From Chloroflexota bacterium (GTDB lineage: Bacteria; Chloroflexota; Anaerolineae; Aggregatilineales; UBA3940), in contig JAHEME010000105.1 of the NCBI GenBank assembly GCA_024643825.1, positions 1 to 8,125 on the forward strand: a stretch of 8,125 bases of DNA, in the 5' to 3' direction. Position numbers and translations under genes: made by a program. Positions 6,042 to 8,125 of this stretch are shown piece after piece. Positions within the stretch are counted from its first letter, which is position 1; the number at the start of each line of letters is the position of its first letter. The notes beneath the pieces are model-generated. The model worked only from the letters and a program-made list of their open reading frames with translations, searched no databases and was not told the DNA's origin.

Positions 6042-7346
6042 TCAATACGCGATCATCACCGCGATGTCATTGACGTTGGTTCCCGTCGATCCAATCTTAA
6101 TCAGCCCGCCGACCTTCTCAAAGAATTCGTAGCTGTTGTTGTTTGCCAGATACTCATCCGGGCTGAGGCCCATCGCGCGGGCGCGCGCCATCGTCTCCCC
6201 GGTTACCACCGCGCCTGCTGCGTCGGTTGGCCCATCGATCCCATCGGTAGAGAACGCCGCCAGCGCCACATTTTCCAGCCCTTCCAGCGCAATCGCTGCC
6301 GCCAGCGCAATCTCCTGATTGCGCCCGCCCTTCCCACTGCCGTGCACCGTGACGGTCGTTTCCCCGCCGATGAGCCACGCACACGGGCGGTCAGGCCGAT
6401 CCACTAGACTCTGGGCCGTCATGCCGAGGTTCAGCCCCAGGATACGCGCTTCACCCTCGATATTGAATTCGTATCCCACAACCGGGAGACCGATCTTTTG
6501 TAGATGTTTGCGTGCCGCATTCAACGCCCGTCGATTGCTCCCGATCAGCATATTGCTCACGTTGACGAGTGCGGGATCGCCGGGTTTCAACGTCTCCTGG
6601 TGATCACCTTGTGCGCCCGCTTGTAGATAGCTCGTTACACTGGGGGCAGCCGTCATGCAACTGTAGCGTTTTAGTACTTCCACCGCGTCACCAAAGGTCG
6701 TCGGGTCTGAAGCGGTTGGCCCCGATGCGATGGCATATAACTGATCACCGATGACATCCGAGAGAATGAATGACCATACCTGCGCGGGCTGGGCGATCTG
6801 CGCCAGCTTGCCCCCCTTCAGGCGTTCGCAGTGCTTGCGAACTGTGTTCAGGGCATGGATCGGTGCGCCAGAATGCTGCAACGCCTCTGTGATCTTCCGC
6901 AAATCATCAAGCGTCAGCCCCTCAGAAGGCAGCGTCAGGTGAGCCGACCCACCGCCAGAAAACAAACAGATCAGCGTATCGCCATCACGAGCCAGGGCTG
7001 CTACTTCCGCAATCGCGCGAGCCGCCTTCACATTACGCTCATCCGGCAATGGATGGGCGGCAGGATACACGTTGAACCGTTTAGGCCGTTGTCTCAGGTT
7101 CTTCAGGCGTTCCGGCACGACGGCTACCGCCCCTCCCGCGAGATTCCCTTCAAACAGGCTGTCAAATTTCAGGGCCATTTCCAGCGCCGCTTTTCCTGCC
7201 CCGACCACGTAGCATGGCCCGGTCGTCTGCGTCAGCGCATACGGCCAGTTGCCATCAAGTGCCTGCGCAGGGTCGGCAGCATCCAGCGCCGCTTGAATCA
7301 CAGAGTTGATATGCTGCCGATGATCGGCAAAATGAAGGGTTGACAT
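6042..7346 (-). CDS. gckA: Class II glycerate 2-kinase (DUF4147/MOFRL, COG2379)
   Basis: The 434-residue protein matches the usual length of class II glycerate kinases. Motifs in order, counted from ATG 7346: GAGKAA at 49-54 and FSGGGSA at 129-135 (glycine-rich phosphate-binding segments), NTVRKHCERLKGGKLA at about 167-182, SDVIGD at 196-201 followed by IASGPT, GGETTVTV from 327, GKGGRNQE at 338-345, STDGIDGPTDAAGA at 366-379 and GSTGTNVND at 419-427 in the C-terminal MOFRL domain. It should phosphorylate D-glycerate with ATP to 2-phosphoglycerate in the cytoplasm, feeding glycolysis from glycerate, serine, hydroxypyruvate or glyoxylate breakdown. The segment SGGGSAHL differs slightly from the common SGG-SALL. 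ATG 7346 is preferred to an in-frame TTG at 7376: GAGAG lies seven bases upstream of it, whereas the TTG has no site. No other glycerate-pathway gene is adjacent, so the physiological supply is not shown. Confidence 0.93.
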   Translation of the reverse strand: MSTLHFADHRQHINSVIQAALDAADPAQALDGNWPYALTQTTGPCYVVGAGKAALEMALKFDSLFEGNLAGGAVAVVPERLKNLRQRPKRFNVYPAAHPLPDERNVKAARAIAEVAALARDGDTLICLFSGGGSAHLTLPSEGLTLDDLRKITEALQHSGAPIHALNTVRKHCERLKGGKLAQIAQPAQVWSFILSDVIGDQLYAIASGPTASDPTTFGDAVEVLKRYSCMTAAPSVTSYLQAGAQGDHQETLKPGDPALVNVSNMLIGSNRRALNAARKHLQKIGLPVVGYEFNIEGEARILGLNLGMTAQSLVDRPDRPCAWLIGGETTVTVHGSGKGGRNQEIALAAAIALEGLENVALAAFSTDGIDGPTDAAGAVVTGETMARARAMGLSPDEYLANNNSYEFFEKVGGLIKIGSTGTNVNDIAVMIAY

Positions 7347-7405
7347 CGTTATGCTCTCATCGCTCGTCCGCCCCAATACCAGAGTTGAGGCATCTCTTTT
7401 GTATC

Positions 7406-7475
7406 AGAACTTACGCAGTTGAATGTAGATGTAGGGGCGCCCGCCTACGAATGAACGTAACTCTGTGTAAGTCCT
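7406..7475 (+). repeat. MITE-like element with inverted ends
   Basis: The left end AGAACTTACGCAGTT (7406-7420) and the right end (7459-7475; its reverse complement begins AGGACTTACACAGAGTT) share ACTTACRCAG as inverted ends. Between them is an imperfect palindrome, GTAGGGGCGCCCGCCTAC (7431-7448). No protein is encoded. GGACTTACGCA-type ends resemble those I remember from some bacterial insertion sequences. The element, about 70 bases long, lies in the glycerate kinase upstream region. A target duplication is not evident. It could equally be an imperfect hairpin in the leader transcript. Confidence 0.45.
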
Positions 7476-7602
7476 ATGTGTATTGTAAGGCGAGTCGGCG
7501 TTTTTTGCCTTCCTTCCTCATAATCCCAAAACCAGTGTAAGGGGTTCGATCTCCTGCGTGATTTCCTGGATGCCCATCCGATCCTACCCCGGCCTACTGA
7601 AT
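7476..7602. other. Non-coding stretch between serine hydrolase and the inverted-end element
   Basis: Together with 7347-7475 this is a gene-free gap of 256 bases. I see no gene and no strong terminator on the minus strand after the serine hydrolase stop. GGATGGGCATCC (7572-7583, self-complementary arms) is too tight to be convincing, and the T run at 7500-7505 is on the plus strand without a proper stem. The glycerate kinase promoter should lie in 7347-7475, but no clear -35/-10 pair stands out. Confidence 0.3.
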
Positions 7603-8125
7603 TCATCGCTGCCTATAAGATTCCATAAACGCGTTATAGGCGATCCGTGTGATGTCGGAGAGCACCTCGCTGCCCGGATACGCCGGATTCCCCCGCATGA
7701 AGATCGCCACCACGAACGCGCCATAAGGCGTTTCCACAATGCCCGCCTCGGTAAAGAAATGCTGATCGTAGTACGCATCGGCAGCACGGAATCCGTTCTT
7801 TGCATACACTCGCGCCTCATCCTGATCGGGCAGGAAAGCGTACAGCGACGAACCTTCGCGCGTTTTCTCCATCCAGGTCAGCCACTGCATCGTGTCCTCC
7901 GCGTTGAGCACTTCCCCCCGGTATACCCGTGCATAGAACTGCGCCAGTTCCAGCGGAACCAGCACCTTATCGCAAGAGAGTCCGGGCACGCAGCGCAGCA
8001 GCACGTAGCCACCCGGCAGCCCCAGCGTAGCATCGCCGCGACCGTAGCGCAGATCGTCCGGTGGGATGTAGCTGGAACCGTTTTCGTTGCACCCCCACGC
8101 TGCAAAGCGGAACACGAAGTTCGTC
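7603..8125 (-). CDS. Serine hydrolase of the class A beta-lactamase/penicillin-binding superfamily, C-terminal part
   Basis: The frame is open at the right edge; 173 complete codons are visible, ending at TGA (7605-7603). The residue pattern fits the second half of a class A beta-lactamase-like domain. A helical segment LVPLELAQFYARVYRGEVLNAE resembles the usual 'stA-dla-ll--ly-gells-e' helices and is followed by WLTWMEKT. AKNGF (K109-N110-G111 of the visible part) stands where KTG is expected. Then come a strand pair with HFFTEAGIVETPYGAFVVAIFMRG and a terminal helix VLSDITRIAYNAF. The catalytic SxxK and SDN boxes would lie to the right of the window or in its first part and are not seen. 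KNG instead of KTG and three cysteines (C12, C45, C51) are worth noting. Such proteins are usually exported and act on peptidoglycan or beta-lactams; which of these applies cannot be decided. Assignment is by pattern and length only. Confidence 0.55.
   Translation of the reverse strand, partial: TNFVFRFAAWGCNENGSSYIPPDDLRYGRGDATLGLPGGYVLLRCVPGLSCDKVLVPLELAQFYARVYRGEVLNAEDTMQWLTWMEKTREGSSLYAFLPDQDEARVYAKNGFRAADAYYDQHFFTEAGIVETPYGAFVVAIFMRGNPAYPGSEVLSDITRIAYNAFMESYRQR

Noticed and set aside
7347..7376. Longer glycerate kinase from TTG 7376
   Set aside because: No ribosome-binding site precedes the TTG; ATG 7346 has GAGAG at proper spacing and gives the family's usual length.
7490..7515. Plus-strand T run after GGCG as an intrinsic terminator
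   Set aside because: The only stem available is about three to five pairs across the T run itself, and no plus-strand gene ends here.

Overview
The window is a moderately GC-rich bacterial segment in which every supportable gene lies on the minus strand. Read in the direction of transcription (right to left) it holds: the C-terminal part of a penicillin-binding/beta-lactamase-like serine hydrolase; a class II glycerate 2-kinase; a decayed VapBC-type toxin-antitoxin module; a YfcE-like metallophosphoesterase; a DUF4013 membrane protein with a long basic tail; a small membrane protein interrupted by an in-frame UGA; a two-domain VOC protein of the CatE type; a complete MscS-like channel; and the N-terminal part of a second, paralogous MscS-like channel. 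No rRNA, tRNA, CRISPR array or intact transposon is visible. The gene mix (COG2379 glycerate kinase, DUF4013, CatE-like VOC, long MscS-like channel of the 'PYLPGSGSLAF' type) suggests a member of Chloroflexota, perhaps Anaerolineae. That is an impression from protein style, not a demonstrated placement.

The most interesting locus is 3356-3733. A GTG-started frame runs through one UGA (3520-3518) to a TAG, giving 125 codons with three predicted membrane helices. The part after the UGA keeps a convincing protein sequence. Exactly 11 nt after the UGA sits a 17-nt hairpin (7-bp stem, GGA loop), the same spacing and length as the minimal bacterial SECIS element. I also recall a cysteine at this place in homologues. 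The economical reading is an unannotated selenoprotein, with selenocysteine at residue 72 and a possible partner Cys10. A plain nonsense mutation or coincidental hairpin is the main alternative.

The second notable locus is 5608-6020. It is AT-richer than its surroundings and carries both genes of a toxin-antitoxin pair. The antitoxin has recognisable ends joined out of frame. The PIN-domain toxin has its N-terminal third and C-terminal segment joined out of frame with the central catalytic part missing. The start/stop overlap of the original operon is still readable.

Other structure: a perfect 10-bp hairpin that looks like the terminator between the CatE-like gene and the MscS gene; a 9-bp tetraloop hairpin in the leader of the CatE-like gene; two abutting hairpins in the leader of the DUF4013 gene; and a ~70-bp element with inverted ends (ACTTACRCAG) upstream of the glycerate kinase that resembles a small non-autonomous transposable element. 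The genes do not form one obvious pathway. The two channels are probably co-transcribed (45 nt apart). The rest look like independent housekeeping or stress functions laid out in one direction.
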